NCBI RefSeq assembly: GCF_900591205.1
Contig: NZ_UUPU01000085.1
Span: 391,528-455,527 of the forward strand
DNA length: 64,000 nt
Source: Pseudomonas viridiflava
Lineage (GTDB): Bacteria; Pseudomonadota; Gammaproteobacteria; Pseudomonadales; Pseudomonadaceae
Reading direction: 5' to 3'
Below are positions 50,604 to 58,542 of the stretch, piece after piece. How positions within the stretch are numbered: the first letter of the stretch is position 1; each line of letters opens with the position of its first letter. The position numbers and the translations under genes are program-made. The notes under the pieces are model-generated. The model was given only the letters and a program-made list of their open reading frames with translations. It had not been told where the DNA came from and ran no database searches.

Positions 50604-51662
50604 ATGGCCAGCATCTCAACCCGTCTTAAGCCTGCGCCTGAGGCCCTCAAGCCTGCCGAGCAGGACCAGGGGCACTTCAGCAATGACGCCCCGATTCAAC
50701 ACGGCGGCTTTGGCAAGACCTTGCGCATTTTCTGGAACATGCTGTTCAACAAACCGCGCAGTACGCGGCCAGTCGGCAATATTCCGGTGCAACCCCTGAC
50801 GCGTGAGCAGCTGTTGGCCGCTCCCGATCACAGCGTGTTTCGCCTGGGGCATTCCACTGTATTGTTGAAAATGCGTGGCAAGTTCTGGATCACCGACCCG
50901 GTGTTTGCCGAGCGCGCCTCGCCGTTCAGTTGGGCCGGTCCCAAGCGTTTCCATCAGCCGCCCATCAGCCTTGAAGAGCTGCCGCCCCTGGAGGCGGTGA
51001 TTCTTTCCCACAACCACTACGATCATCTTGACCACAAAGCTGTCGTCCAATTGGCCGCCAAGACCCGCTACTTTTTGGCGCCTCTGGGCGTGGGCGATCT
51101 TTTGATCAAGTGGGGCGTTGACGCCGGCAAGGTACGGCAACTGGATTGGTGGGAGGGCACCGAGGTGGAGGGCATTCGCTTTGTCGCCACGCCGGCCCAG
51201 CACTTTTCCGGTCGCGGACTGTTTGATTCCAACCAGACCCTGTGGTGTTCCTGGGTGATGATCGACGGTGCGCGACGGATCTTTTTCAGCGGCGACACCG
51301 GCTACTTCGACGGTTTTAAACGCATCGGCGAACAGTATGGCCCGTTCGACCTGACGCTGATGGAGACCGGCGCCTATAACGTCGACTGGCCCCATGTGCA
51401 CATGCAACCGGAGCAAACCTTGCAGGCGCATATCGACCTCAAGGGCCGCTGGCTGCTGCCGATTCACAACGGCACGTTCGACCTTGCATTCCATGCGTGG
51501 CACGAACCCTTTGACCGCATCATGGCCCTGGCTTGGGAGCGCAATGTGTCTATTACCACACCGCCGATGGGCCAGGCATTCAGTTTGAACCAGCCTGAGC
51601 GCGGGTATGCGTGGTGGTTGGACGTGGAAACTCAAGGGGCGCAAGAGCGCCTTGTCAGCTGA
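50604..51662 (+). CDS. MBL-fold metallo-hydrolase, NAPE-PLD/RomA-like
   Basis: 352 residues. The metallo-beta-lactamase fold is shown by VFRLGHSTVLLKMRGKFWIT, the metal-binding ILSHNHYDHLDHKAVVQLAA (His136 onward), RIFFSGDTGYFDGF and LPIHNGTFDLAFHAWHEPFD. The HxHxDHLDH pattern and overall form resemble the N-acylphosphatidylethanolamine phospholipase D and E. coli UlaG/RomA groups. A hydrophilic leader of ~45 residues has no signal peptide. Controlled by the divergent TetR gene. Substrate unknown; detoxification of a lipid-like or lactone compound is plausible. Confidence 0.9.
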   Translation: MASISTRLKPAPEALKPAEQDQGHFSNDAPIQHGGFGKTLRIFWNMLFNKPRSTRPVGNIPVQPLTREQLLAAPDHSVFRLGHSTVLLKMRGKFWITDPVFAERASPFSWAGPKRFHQPPISLEELPPLEAVILSHNHYDHLDHKAVVQLAAKTRYFLAPLGVGDLLIKWGVDAGKVRQLDWWEGTEVEGIRFVATPAQHFSGRGLFDSNQTLWCSWVMIDGARRIFFSGDTGYFDGFKRIGEQYGPFDLTLMETGAYNVDWPHVHMQPEQTLQAHIDLKGRWLLPIHNGTFDLAFHAWHEPFDRIMALAWERNVSITTPPMGQAFSLNQPERGYAWWLDVETQGAQERLVS

Positions 51663-51768
51663 CGAAACAGGTGTCGAAAAAAGGAAGTTTCAAGCTGTTT
51701 CTGGGCTGCGACAGGTGACAGTCAAGGGTGCGATGATCCGCGAAACTTAATGTTTCGGGGTATTTTGG

Positions 51769-52527
51769 ATGGACGACAACTGTAAGCGGCTTTGGCACGT
51801 GGGAATACCTTGTTCGGTGGGGCACCCGATGGCTGTGGCCCTGGAGTCGACCGCGCTGGCGCGTGCGCTGAGCGATAGCCCGCGTGGTATCGACTTTGGC
51901 GCTAACCCCCGGTCTGATGTACCCACCAAAGTCGGCGTCCCGATTCCAGGGTATGACGCACCGGCCCTTCCCCTGAAACCCGTGCGTGATCCGTCATTGT
52001 CATTGCTCGCCTTGAGTGGCATCGAACCGGCAGGCGAGGTGATGGTGGAGGTGCCCCTGGTGCAGAACACCACCACCTTTACGGCCGACCGGGTGTTGGC
52101 CGGCAGGCGTGTGGGCTTCGCTGAGCAGTTTGTGCAAGGTAATCGTCACGAACCGATCGAACACAGTACGGCCTTCTTGAGAGCGTTGGACATGCTGCGC
52201 CGGGCTGGCGCGCAACTGGTGCCGGTGCTTGCGCAACGGGTGGATGACACCCTGCAGTTCAACCTGCATACCCGCAATGAAATTGATGACCATACGAGCG
52301 AGCATCGGCTGGATGCCTTGGTGTCCGACAGTCGGACTGCCGCGTTTCATGCTGCCTGCTGGAGCGGCTATCCAAGCCTTGGCGAGCCACTTGAAGACGG
52401 TGCAACGCTGTGGTTCTACGGTGCGCGCTGGTCTAGGGATTCGCTGACGGTACTGGTTCGGGAGTATTGCAGCCTGCTCGGCCTGAACACAGCAGCAGTT
52501 GCAAGACAGGGCGTCCGTCGCCTTTGA
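51769..52527 (+). CDS. Amidase-signature-like protein lacking visible catalytic residues
   Basis: 252 residues. The C-terminal part (from LDALVSDSRTAAFHAACWSG through LGEPLEDGATLWFYGARWSR to LLVREY-like VLVREYCSLLGL) resembles the C-terminal region of amidase signature enzymes, and the middle (AGRRVGFAEQFVQGNRHEPI, FLRALDMLRRAGAQLVPVLA) suits their central domain. The N-terminal catalytic half with Lys and the GGSS serines is not present: the first 80 residues are an unrelated, proline-rich leader. It may therefore be a non-catalytic relative or a remnant. Upstream GTTTCGGGG could serve as ribosome-binding site. I am only moderately sure of the family. Confidence 0.5.
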   Translation: MDDNCKRLWHVGIPCSVGHPMAVALESTALARALSDSPRGIDFGANPRSDVPTKVGVPIPGYDAPALPLKPVRDPSLSLLALSGIEPAGEVMVEVPLVQNTTTFTADRVLAGRRVGFAEQFVQGNRHEPIEHSTAFLRALDMLRRAGAQLVPVLAQRVDDTLQFNLHTRNEIDDHTSEHRLDALVSDSRTAAFHAACWSGYPSLGEPLEDGATLWFYGARWSRDSLTVLVREYCSLLGLNTAAVARQGVRRL

Positions 52528-52585
52528 TAGCCTACGCTGTGACGTCGGGCAGTCCATGAGTGCTAGCCCCGTATCAAGGAGCGCA

Positions 52586-53143
52586 ATGGCCTACAAGATT
52601 CACATCGTCGGCGCCGCGGGTGCAGGCACCACAACGTTGGGCATGGCCTTGGCCGAACGGCTGAACGTCGCCTATTTCGATACCGACTATTTTTACTGGC
52701 AGCAGACCGAGAATCCCTTCACCGTCGCACGACCCAAGGAGCAGCGCATCCGGCTGTTGCAGGAACAAACTGCGGGCCTTGAGGGCTGGGTGCTGTCCGG
52801 TTCATTGTGCGGCTGGGGTGACCCGATGGCCGCGCACTTCACCCACGTGGTGTTCCTGCGCCTGGCACCAGAAACTCGCTTGCATCGCCTGTACCTGCGG
52901 GAAGTACAGCGCTACGGCGACCAGATACTCGAAGGCGGCAGCCGCCATGAAAACAGCGTTGCCTTCCTGGCCTGGGCCGCCCGTTACGACGACGGCAACC
53001 ACAGCCTACGTAGCCTGCGTCGGCATGAAAGCTGGTTGAAGGCGCTGAGTTGCCCGGTGATCCGGCTGGACTCTACGCACCATTCGGTTGAGGCGTTGGT
53101 GAATCAATTGATACCGTTGTTGCACCCATCAGCCGCGACATAA
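52586..53143 (+). CDS. P-loop AAA/adenylate-kinase-like NTPase
   Basis: 185 residues starting MAYKIHIVGAAGAGTTTLGM, with a Walker A variant GAAGAGTTT at residues 9-17 and a kinase-like helical rest (LAERLNVAYFDTDYFYWQQT, GWVLSGSLCGWGDPMAAHFT, VVFLRLAPETRLHRLYLREV). It resembles small nucleotide or small-molecule kinases such as topology-modulation (FlaR) or adenylate-kinase-like proteins. The ATG at 52586 follows AAGGAG. The 3' end overlaps the convergent XRE gene by 71 bases. Confidence 0.85.
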   Translation: MAYKIHIVGAAGAGTTTLGMALAERLNVAYFDTDYFYWQQTENPFTVARPKEQRIRLLQEQTAGLEGWVLSGSLCGWGDPMAAHFTHVVFLRLAPETRLHRLYLREVQRYGDQILEGGSRHENSVAFLAWAARYDDGNHSLRSLRRHESWLKALSCPVIRLDSTHHSVEALVNQLIPLLHPSAAT

Positions 53144-53453
53144 TCGTGGGTGCGGTGGGTTCGCTTGGGCTGTTATTGAACCTGCGCACACTCATTCCCC
53201 ACCCCGGTGCAAACCCCGGAAAGAACACCAGCCCCTCGGCCTCCAGTCGAAACGCCAACGCCAGTCGGGTTTCATCCCCCACGTCGCCCTGGCTTTCAAA
53301 CTGTTGAACGGCATCCACCGTCACGCCGGCCTGGCGGGCCAGTTCCTCGCGGCTCCAGCCCAGCATCGCGCGGGCCTGCACGCTGTGCTGGGTGGTGAAT
53401 TGATGCAGGACGATCTGCTGATCTACGAAAGAGTGCATTGCCAGAGAGGACAT
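53073..53453 (-). CDS. XRE-family HTH regulator, LexA-box candidate promoter
   Basis: 126 residues. A HTH lies at about residues 25-80 (SVQARAMLGWSREELARQAG, VTVDAVQQFESQGDVGDETR). The remainder (LALAFRLEAEGLVFFPGFAP onwards) follows the usual small Pseudomonas XRE pattern, but the last ~25 residues (SEPTAPTIMSRLMGATTVSI...) run antisense into the kinase gene and look like an extension past the usual end. ATG at 53453 has GGAG at good spacing. Upstream are a TATAGT -10-like box and a CTGT-N8-ACAG palindrome, so expression may be SOS- or self-controlled. Confidence 0.85.
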   Translation of the reverse strand: MSSLAMHSFVDQQIVLHQFTTQHSVQARAMLGWSREELARQAGVTVDAVQQFESQGDVGDETRLALAFRLEAEGLVFFPGFAPGWGMSVRRFNNSPSEPTAPTIMSRLMGATTVSIDSPTPQPNGA

Positions 53454-53489
53454 GGGATTTCTCCAGGGTTTGACGGGGAAGACAAACTA

Positions 53490-53509
53490 TACTGTGTTTT
53501 TGTACAGTT
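53490..53509 (-). promoter_or_regulatory. LexA-like palindrome over the XRE-gene promoter
   Basis: ACTGT-N8-ACAGT (53491-53508) contains CTGT-N8-ACAG, the gamma-proteobacterial LexA consensus form (CTG-N10-CAG). On the minus strand TATAGT (53486-53491) overlaps its edge as a -10 box, 33 bases before the ATG at 53453. A second dyad GTAC-N8-GTAC (53502-53517) overlaps it, which could instead be the XRE protein's own operator. Confidence 0.6.
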
Positions 53510-53559
53510 GTTTGTACCGCTCATCAACTGGATTTTTTCGATAGCGTTGCAACGGTCCC

Positions 53560-54507
53560 TTATTCCACCCCCGGCGCCTCCCGGATAATCAGGTGATCCA
53601 GGTTCTCGATATTGGCGCTGAACACCCCGAATGTCTCTCTCGGGTTTTTCTTGCTGGGCACCTGTTTCAGCTCCGGTGTGACGCCGTAGAAGAAGCAATA
53701 CAACGCCCGCTCACTGTCCACCGCGGCCTTGATCTGCTCCAGGAACGCCTTGCGCTTGCGGTAGTTCTCGATGAGTTTTTTGCTCAGGTAGACGTTGACC
53801 GAGTAGGGCTTCTTGTCGAGCCACACCTTCTTTTCGAAGTCGATGCGAAAGCTGCTGGTGTAGTCCTTGATCGCTTTGACCCTGCCCCAGTAAATCAGGC
53901 CCTTGTTGTCTTGCAGGTATTCGATCTTCTTGAAAAATGCCCAGTAGGTCGCGGTATGGTCGCCGATCTTCAGCGGCATGGCCTTGAGCGTGTCCTTGTC
54001 GTCGATATTCGACACATAACATTCCACCGGGTGTGCGAATACGCTGGTTTTATCCGGGGTTGTGTCGCTGTTGCTGTGGGATGACTGAGTGCTGGTCGAA
54101 GGCGCCTTCGTTAGGTCCTGTGGGACGCTGCCCTCAATGCCGGCCGAAGTTGTTTTGCGTTCGTACTGACGCCGCGTCAGTACAAATTCCGATGGGAAGT
54201 TATCCTCGCGCTCGTCGTCGTGTTCGCCAGTCGCGCTTTTGTGCGTACTGGCATAGCGGCAGCCATTGATATGTCGGGTGCTGGTCTTGTTCTTGAAATG
54301 CGGCGTGCGCAGGTAGTTGACGTTTTTCGCGTTGAAGGTGCTCAGCGTATTGCCCGGATCAAATGCTGCGCGGCATTCGTCGTTGGGGCAGAGGAAGCTG
54401 TCCTTGTCGGAGTCGAAAGGGCTGGTTTCGTCGAAATTCAGGTCTCGTACGTCGTAGATCGACAGCTTGTCTTCGAGACTCAGGCTGTAGGCCGTGTCGA
54501 ATTTCAT
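53560..54507 (-). CDS. Orphan hypothetical protein with CoiA-like Cys/His cluster, 315 aa
   Basis: Not recognised as a named family. Residues 40-83 hold Cys40-x4-Cys45, His70-Phe and His79-x3-Cys83 (FLCPNDECRAAF; LRTPHFKNKTSTRHINGCRY), a zinc-finger-like layout similar to the N-terminal treble clef of CoiA-like proteins, but no nuclease domain follows. Then comes a Ser/Thr-rich linker (~130-155) and a beta-rich domain (TATYWAFFKKIEYLQDNKGL, SSFRIDFEKKVWLDKKPYSV) ending in a charged helix (KKLIENYRKRKAFLEQIKAA). No signal peptide. GC content is lower than the surroundings and the gene is flanked by an XRE gene and an MFS gene, suggesting an accessory, possibly horizontally acquired gene. Confidence 0.75.
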   Translation of the reverse strand: MKFDTAYSLSLEDKLSIYDVRDLNFDETSPFDSDKDSFLCPNDECRAAFDPGNTLSTFNAKNVNYLRTPHFKNKTSTRHINGCRYASTHKSATGEHDDEREDNFPSEFVLTRRQYERKTTSAGIEGSVPQDLTKAPSTSTQSSHSNSDTTPDKTSVFAHPVECYVSNIDDKDTLKAMPLKIGDHTATYWAFFKKIEYLQDNKGLIYWGRVKAIKDYTSSFRIDFEKKVWLDKKPYSVNVYLSKKLIENYRKRKAFLEQIKAAVDSERALYCFFYGVTPELKQVPSKKNPRETFGVFSANIENLDHLIIREAPGVE

Positions 54508-54561
54508 GGGGCTCGGGTCCGTGAGATGTTTCGCTATTAATAGCGGGAACCTGCGTAAATA

Positions 54562-55731
54562 TCAGCAAGAACCTGCAACCCGTCGCCCACTCAAGAAGCA
54601 CAAGGTGCCGCCCACCGCCGTTAAACCGGCCAGCGCATAAAACATCGTGGTGGGCGCTGAGTTGATCAGCAGATAGCCGCAGATCACCGGGCTCAACGCG
54701 CCGCCAAATGCGGCCAGGTTTTGCGCACCGTAATAGCTGCCGCGCAGCGACTCGGGGGCCAGCGTGTCGATAAACAGGAACTCGGACGGGAAGATAATCA
54801 TCTCGCCCAGGGTAAACACGAACATCGCCACACACCATGAAAGCAGACTGTCCGCCTGGCTGAAACCGATCAGGCCGGCGATGAACAGCGCGGTGCCGAG
54901 CAGAATCCAGTAGCGCAATTGCTCACGCTTGAGGAACCGGCCGATTTGGTATTGCAGCAACATCACCGTGATTGCGTTGCAGGCCAGCACGGCGCAAAGG
55001 ATCTTCAGCGCCTCATCCGGGTTGTGAATCACCAACAGAAATTGCGACAGATACAGGGTGTAGCGACCATGCACAATGGTGCTCAACAGGCTGCCGCCGG
55101 TGAACATGACCAGGCTGCGGTCGTTGCGCAGGGTCTTCAGGGTGGTGAGAAAACTCAAGGGTTTGCTGCTTTCCTCGTGCTGAGTCGGCGGGATGCCGAT
55201 CATCAGGAACACGCTGATAAACGCGATGGCGCTGGACAGCATGAACGGCAGCAGCGGCATCTGCCCGGCAATGACCACGCCCACCATGGGGCCGGTGGCG
55301 TAGCCGATATTGGTGAGTGTGTAGCGCAGGGAAAAGACCTTGGCGCGCTGCTCCACCGGCAGGTTTTCGCTGATGATTGCCTTGGAGCCGATCAAGAACA
55401 GCGCGGATGCCGACTCGGTGATCACCAGGGTCAAGGTGGTGAGGTAAAGGTTGGTGGCAAAGGTCAGCAACAGAAAACCGATGGAGCTGGAGAGCATTGC
55501 CAGGATCAGCAATTTGCGCTTTTCCATGCGGTCGATGACGTAGCCGCCGTACAGGCCCATCAACGTGGCGGTAAACACCGCAATGCCCATCAGCAAGCCA
55601 ATGTCCTGCTGGTTGAGGCCCAGGCGTTTGCTCAGCAGCAGGGTCATCAACGGGCTGGTCATCGCCCGGCTGATCACGATGGTCAGCGAGCAAATCATCA
55701 GGCGGCGGATTACCAGGGAGTAGGTAGCCAC
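54562..55731 (-). CDS. MFS transporter (multidrug-resistance-type, 12 TM)
   Basis: 389 residues: helices throughout, with the loop motif YGGYVIDRMEKRKLLILAML (G-x-x-x-DR-x-x-R/K-R/K) after helix 2, GSKAIISENLPVEQRAKVFS at the helix 4-5 region and FIDTLAPESLRGSYYGAQNL in the second half. Similar to drug-efflux MFS proteins such as MdtH; substrate unknown. It stands alone on the minus strand between the orphan gene and a REPIN. No regulator adjacent. Confidence 0.88.
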   Translation of the reverse strand: MATYSLVIRRLMICSLTIVISRAMTSPLMTLLLSKRLGLNQQDIGLLMGIAVFTATLMGLYGGYVIDRMEKRKLLILAMLSSSIGFLLLTFATNLYLTTLTLVITESASALFLIGSKAIISENLPVEQRAKVFSLRYTLTNIGYATGPMVGVVIAGQMPLLPFMLSSAIAFISVFLMIGIPPTQHEESSKPLSFLTTLKTLRNDRSLVMFTGGSLLSTIVHGRYTLYLSQFLLVIHNPDEALKILCAVLACNAITVMLLQYQIGRFLKREQLRYWILLGTALFIAGLIGFSQADSLLSWCVAMFVFTLGEMIIFPSEFLFIDTLAPESLRGSYYGAQNLAAFGGALSPVICGYLLINSAPTTMFYALAGLTAVGGTLCFLSGRRVAGSC

Positions 55732-55803
55732 GGTGGGGCGGGTGTCCTTGTTATAAATGCGCAGTCGAGCCGAGCACTGTTCTACAACTCAATGAAGATC
55801 AAA

Positions 55804-55894
55804 TGTGGGAGCTGGCTTGCCTGCGATGGCGCGGGGTCAGCTTGCCGGTTTATTGGCTGATCCGGCTCCATCGCGGGCAAGCCCGGCTCCCACA
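55804..55894. repeat. REPIN, GGGAGCTGGC type
   Basis: TGTGGGAGCTGGCTTGCCTG is mirrored by GCGGGCAAGCCCGGCTCCCACA with mismatches; an inner GGTCAGC/GGCTGATCC pair is present. Lies upstream of the MFS gene and downstream of the ABC-transporter operon. Confidence 0.82.
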
Positions 55895-55909
55895 GGGTTT
55901 TGCGGTGTG

Positions 55910-56731
55910 TTACTGGCCGGCGTTGATGGTGATCTTCTCGACCGCACCTTGTTCCAGATCCCACTTTTTCAGGATCTTGCCGTAGGTCCCGTCATCAATC
56001 ATGCCCTGCAACGCCTCGCTGATCGCCGTGACCAGTTCGGTATTGCTCTTCTCGATCCCCAGCCCGGTGAACTGCTTGGAAATCGCCAGGCCCACCGGCT
56101 TGTACTTACCTTTATCCAACGACATCAGATAAGGAATCGTCTCGCTGCCCTGCATCGCCGCATCCAGGCGGTTCTGCTGCAACTGCGCGCGTGCATCCGC
56201 CGAGCCTTCGGTGCCGATCACCACGATCGCCGGCTTACCCGCCGCTTCGCAGTTTTCCTTGCTCCATGCGGTAATTTCCGACGGCCAGGTAGTACGGCGG
56301 CTGGTGCCGACTTTTTTACCGCACAAGTCAGTCAATTCCTTGAGGTCTTCACGTTTGGCCAGGGTGTACAGCTGCGGGCCGCTGGTGAAATAGTCGATGA
56401 AGGTCACGGCCTTTTGGCGTTCGGCAGTGTCGCTCATGCCCGACAGTACGATGTCGACGCGTTTGGTGGTCAGGCCGCTGAGCATCTGCTCGAAGCCGGT
56501 TTCCTGCCACTTGATCTTCACACCCAGGCGCTCGGCCAGGGCGTTGCCCAGGTCGAAGTCCAACCCTGTGAGTTTATTGGTGGCGGTGTCCTTGAAATCC
56601 ATCGGCGGGTAATTCGGCACGATGGCCGCGCTGATCTCACCCTTGTCCTTGATTGCCGCCGGCAATGCCGCGAAAACACACGTGGAGGCCATCAGGCCCG
56701 CGAGCAACGTTGGGATAAACAATTTTTTCAT
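55910..56731 (-). CDS. Amino-acid ABC transporter substrate-binding protein
   Basis: 273 residues, signal peptide (MKKLFIPTLLAGLMASTCVF, cleavage ~AFA/ALPA). PBP type 2 fold of the polar-amino-acid group: GEISAAIVPNYPPMDFKDTA, GLDFDLGNALAERLGVKIKW, VDIVLSGMSDTAERQKAVTF (typical D-x-x-x-x-G-M-x-x-T-x-x-R) and a C-terminal ISEALQGMIDDGTYGKILKK. Periplasmic receptor for the adjacent permease and ATPase. Last gene of the operon. Ligand not deducible; the linked lyase hints at an amino acid that carries a succinyl or guanidino group (inference). Confidence 0.93.
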   Translation of the reverse strand: MKKLFIPTLLAGLMASTCVFAALPAAIKDKGEISAAIVPNYPPMDFKDTATNKLTGLDFDLGNALAERLGVKIKWQETGFEQMLSGLTTKRVDIVLSGMSDTAERQKAVTFIDYFTSGPQLYTLAKREDLKELTDLCGKKVGTSRRTTWPSEITAWSKENCEAAGKPAIVVIGTEGSADARAQLQQNRLDAAMQGSETIPYLMSLDKGKYKPVGLAISKQFTGLGIEKSNTELVTAISEALQGMIDDGTYGKILKKWDLEQGAVEKITINAGQ

Positions 56732-56756
56732 GGGGGCGTTCTCGTTTGTTTTTTAG

Positions 56757-57521
56757 TTAAGTGCGAACGGCAGAAATAAAGCTTTGGGTACGCGGGTTTT
56801 GTGGGCTTATTAGAATTTCTTCGGGGCTGCCGGCTTCCACAATCTGGCCGGCATCCATAAACACCATGCGGTTGGACACTTCGCGGGCGAAGCCCAACTC
56901 ATGGGTGACCACGATCATGGTCATGCCGGTGGTGGCCAAATCGCGCATCACCGACAGCACTTCTCCTACCAGCTCCGGGTCGAGGGCTGACGTGGGTTCG
57001 TCGAACAACATCAACTTGGGGCGCATCGCCAGCGCACGCGCAATTGCCACACGCTGCTGCTGCCCGCCGGACAATTCCACCGGGTAGGCATTGCGTTTAT
57101 CCGCCAGCCCTACGCGGGCCAGCAGTTCCAGCGCATCTTCGATGGCTTCCTTGGGCGAGCGCTTGAGCACCTGGACCGGGCCTTCGATGATGTTCTGCAA
57201 CACGGTCATATGCGGGAACAAATTGAAGCGCTGGAACACCATGCCGGTGGCCAGACGCTGGCGGGCGATCTGCGCTTCATTCATCTCATGCAGCTTGTTG
57301 CCGACCACCCGGTAACCCACCAGCTCGCCGTCGACCCACAGGCCACCCTTGTCGATTTTTTCCAGCTGGTTGACGCAGCGCAGCAACGTACTTTTACCCG
57401 AGCCGGACGGGCCGATGATGCACATCACTTCGCCTTGCTCGACCTCGATATTGATGTCGCGCAGCGCGTGATACTGGTCGTAATACTTGTTCAGGTTGAC
57501 GGCCTTGACGATGCTTCTCAT
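56757..57521 (-). CDS. Amino-acid ABC transporter ATP-binding protein
   Basis: 254 residues: Walker A GPSGSGKS (37-44), Q-loop MVFQRFNLFPHM, signature LSGGQQQRVAIARAL, Walker B LMLFDEPTSALDP and the H-loop VTHELGFAREV. Standard GlnQ/HisP-like ATPase of polar amino-acid importers. Between the permease and substrate-binding-protein genes with gaps of about 25 bases. Confidence 0.95.
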   Translation of the reverse strand: MRSIVKAVNLNKYYDQYHALRDINIEVEQGEVMCIIGPSGSGKSTLLRCVNQLEKIDKGGLWVDGELVGYRVVGNKLHEMNEAQIARQRLATGMVFQRFNLFPHMTVLQNIIEGPVQVLKRSPKEAIEDALELLARVGLADKRNAYPVELSGGQQQRVAIARALAMRPKLMLFDEPTSALDPELVGEVLSVMRDLATTGMTMIVVTHELGFAREVSNRMVFMDAGQIVEAGSPEEILISPQNPRTQSFISAVRT

Positions 57522-57545
57522 GGGGCAAATCTCCTCAAGCCAAAC

Positions 57546-58424
57546 TTACGAACGCTTGCCGGCGCCGCGGGCAAAACGACGCTCAAGGCGGCTTTGACCA
57601 AATGAAAGAACAGTCACCACCGCCAGATACCAGATGCCGGCCACAATCAGCAGTTCCATGACCCGGGCGTTGGCGTAGTAGATGTTTTGCGCGTTGTGCA
57701 GCAGCTCCGAGTACTGGATCACACTGGCCAGGCTGGTCATTTTCACCATGCTGATGAACTCGTTGCCTACAGGCGGAATAATCACTCGCATGGCCTGCGG
57801 CAGAATGATCCTACGCAGTGCTTGCAGGCTCGGCATGCCGATGGACTTGGCCGCCTCGTACTGGCCGGTGTCGACCGACAGCAGACCGGCGCGCACCACC
57901 TCGGCGGTGTAGGCGCCCTGGTTGATACTCAGGCCGAGCAGGGCGGCCACGAACGGCGTCATCAGGTCGACAGTGTCGATGCTGAACAGGCCGGGAATCG
58001 CGATCACCGGGAAAATCAGCGCCAGGTTGAACCACAGCAGCAGCTGCAAAATCAGCGGCGTGCCACGGAACAGCCAGGTGTAAGTGATGGCCACGTAGCG
58101 CAAGATCGGGTTGGCCGACATGCGCATGATCGCCGTAATCACCCCGATGACCACGCCCAGTGCCATCGCCAGGATCGACATGACGATGGTATTCACCAGG
58201 CCCCACAAGATGGCCTCAGACGTGAGGAACTGCCCGATGTAGGACCATTCGATCTGGCCATTGGCGAATGCACGCAACAATGCAGCCAGTGCGATCACGA
58301 TCAACGTGGCAAAAAACATCCGCCCGTAATAACGCCGCGGTACGTGCTCGTACTGCGTGATATCGAACTGGTTCTCGGACAACTTGCGCTCGGCTTCCAA
58401 GCGCTCCGCCGGGGTTTGGTTCAT
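57546..58424 (-). CDS. Amino-acid ABC transporter permease
   Basis: 292 residues with about five transmembrane helices. The N-terminal ~35 residues are cytosolic and charged (RKLSENQFDITQYEHVPRRY), longer than usual for HisM-type permeases. The EAA-type motif AAKSIGMPSLQALRRIILPQ-AMR, LTLPPVGNEF-like IPPVGNEFISMVK and WGLVNTIVMSILAMALGVVI are present. Only one permease gene, so the transporter is probably a homodimer. Confidence 0.93.
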   Translation of the reverse strand: MNQTPAERLEAERKLSENQFDITQYEHVPRRYYGRMFFATLIVIALAALLRAFANGQIEWSYIGQFLTSEAILWGLVNTIVMSILAMALGVVIGVITAIMRMSANPILRYVAITYTWLFRGTPLILQLLLWFNLALIFPVIAIPGLFSIDTVDLMTPFVAALLGLSINQGAYTAEVVRAGLLSVDTGQYEAAKSIGMPSLQALRRIILPQAMRVIIPPVGNEFISMVKMTSLASVIQYSELLHNAQNIYYANARVMELLIVAGIWYLAVVTVLSFGQSRLERRFARGAGKRS

Positions 58425-58483
58425 GGTGTTTCTCCAAAAAAGCGACTACCGCTGTACTCGGTCCAACTGTTGAAACCCGATCC

Positions 58484-58512
58484 AATGTGGGAGCTGGCTT
58501 GCCTGCGAAAGC
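58484..58512. repeat. Single REP head (REP singlet)
   Basis: AATGTGGGAGCTGGCTTGCC appears once, with no mirror copy within 100 bases, in the 118-base gap between argH-like and permease genes. It is inside an operon-like cluster, so transcription passes through it or the ABC genes have their own start. Confidence 0.7.
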
Positions 58513-58542
58513 GCCCGACCAAACACCCCATCACCCACGGGC

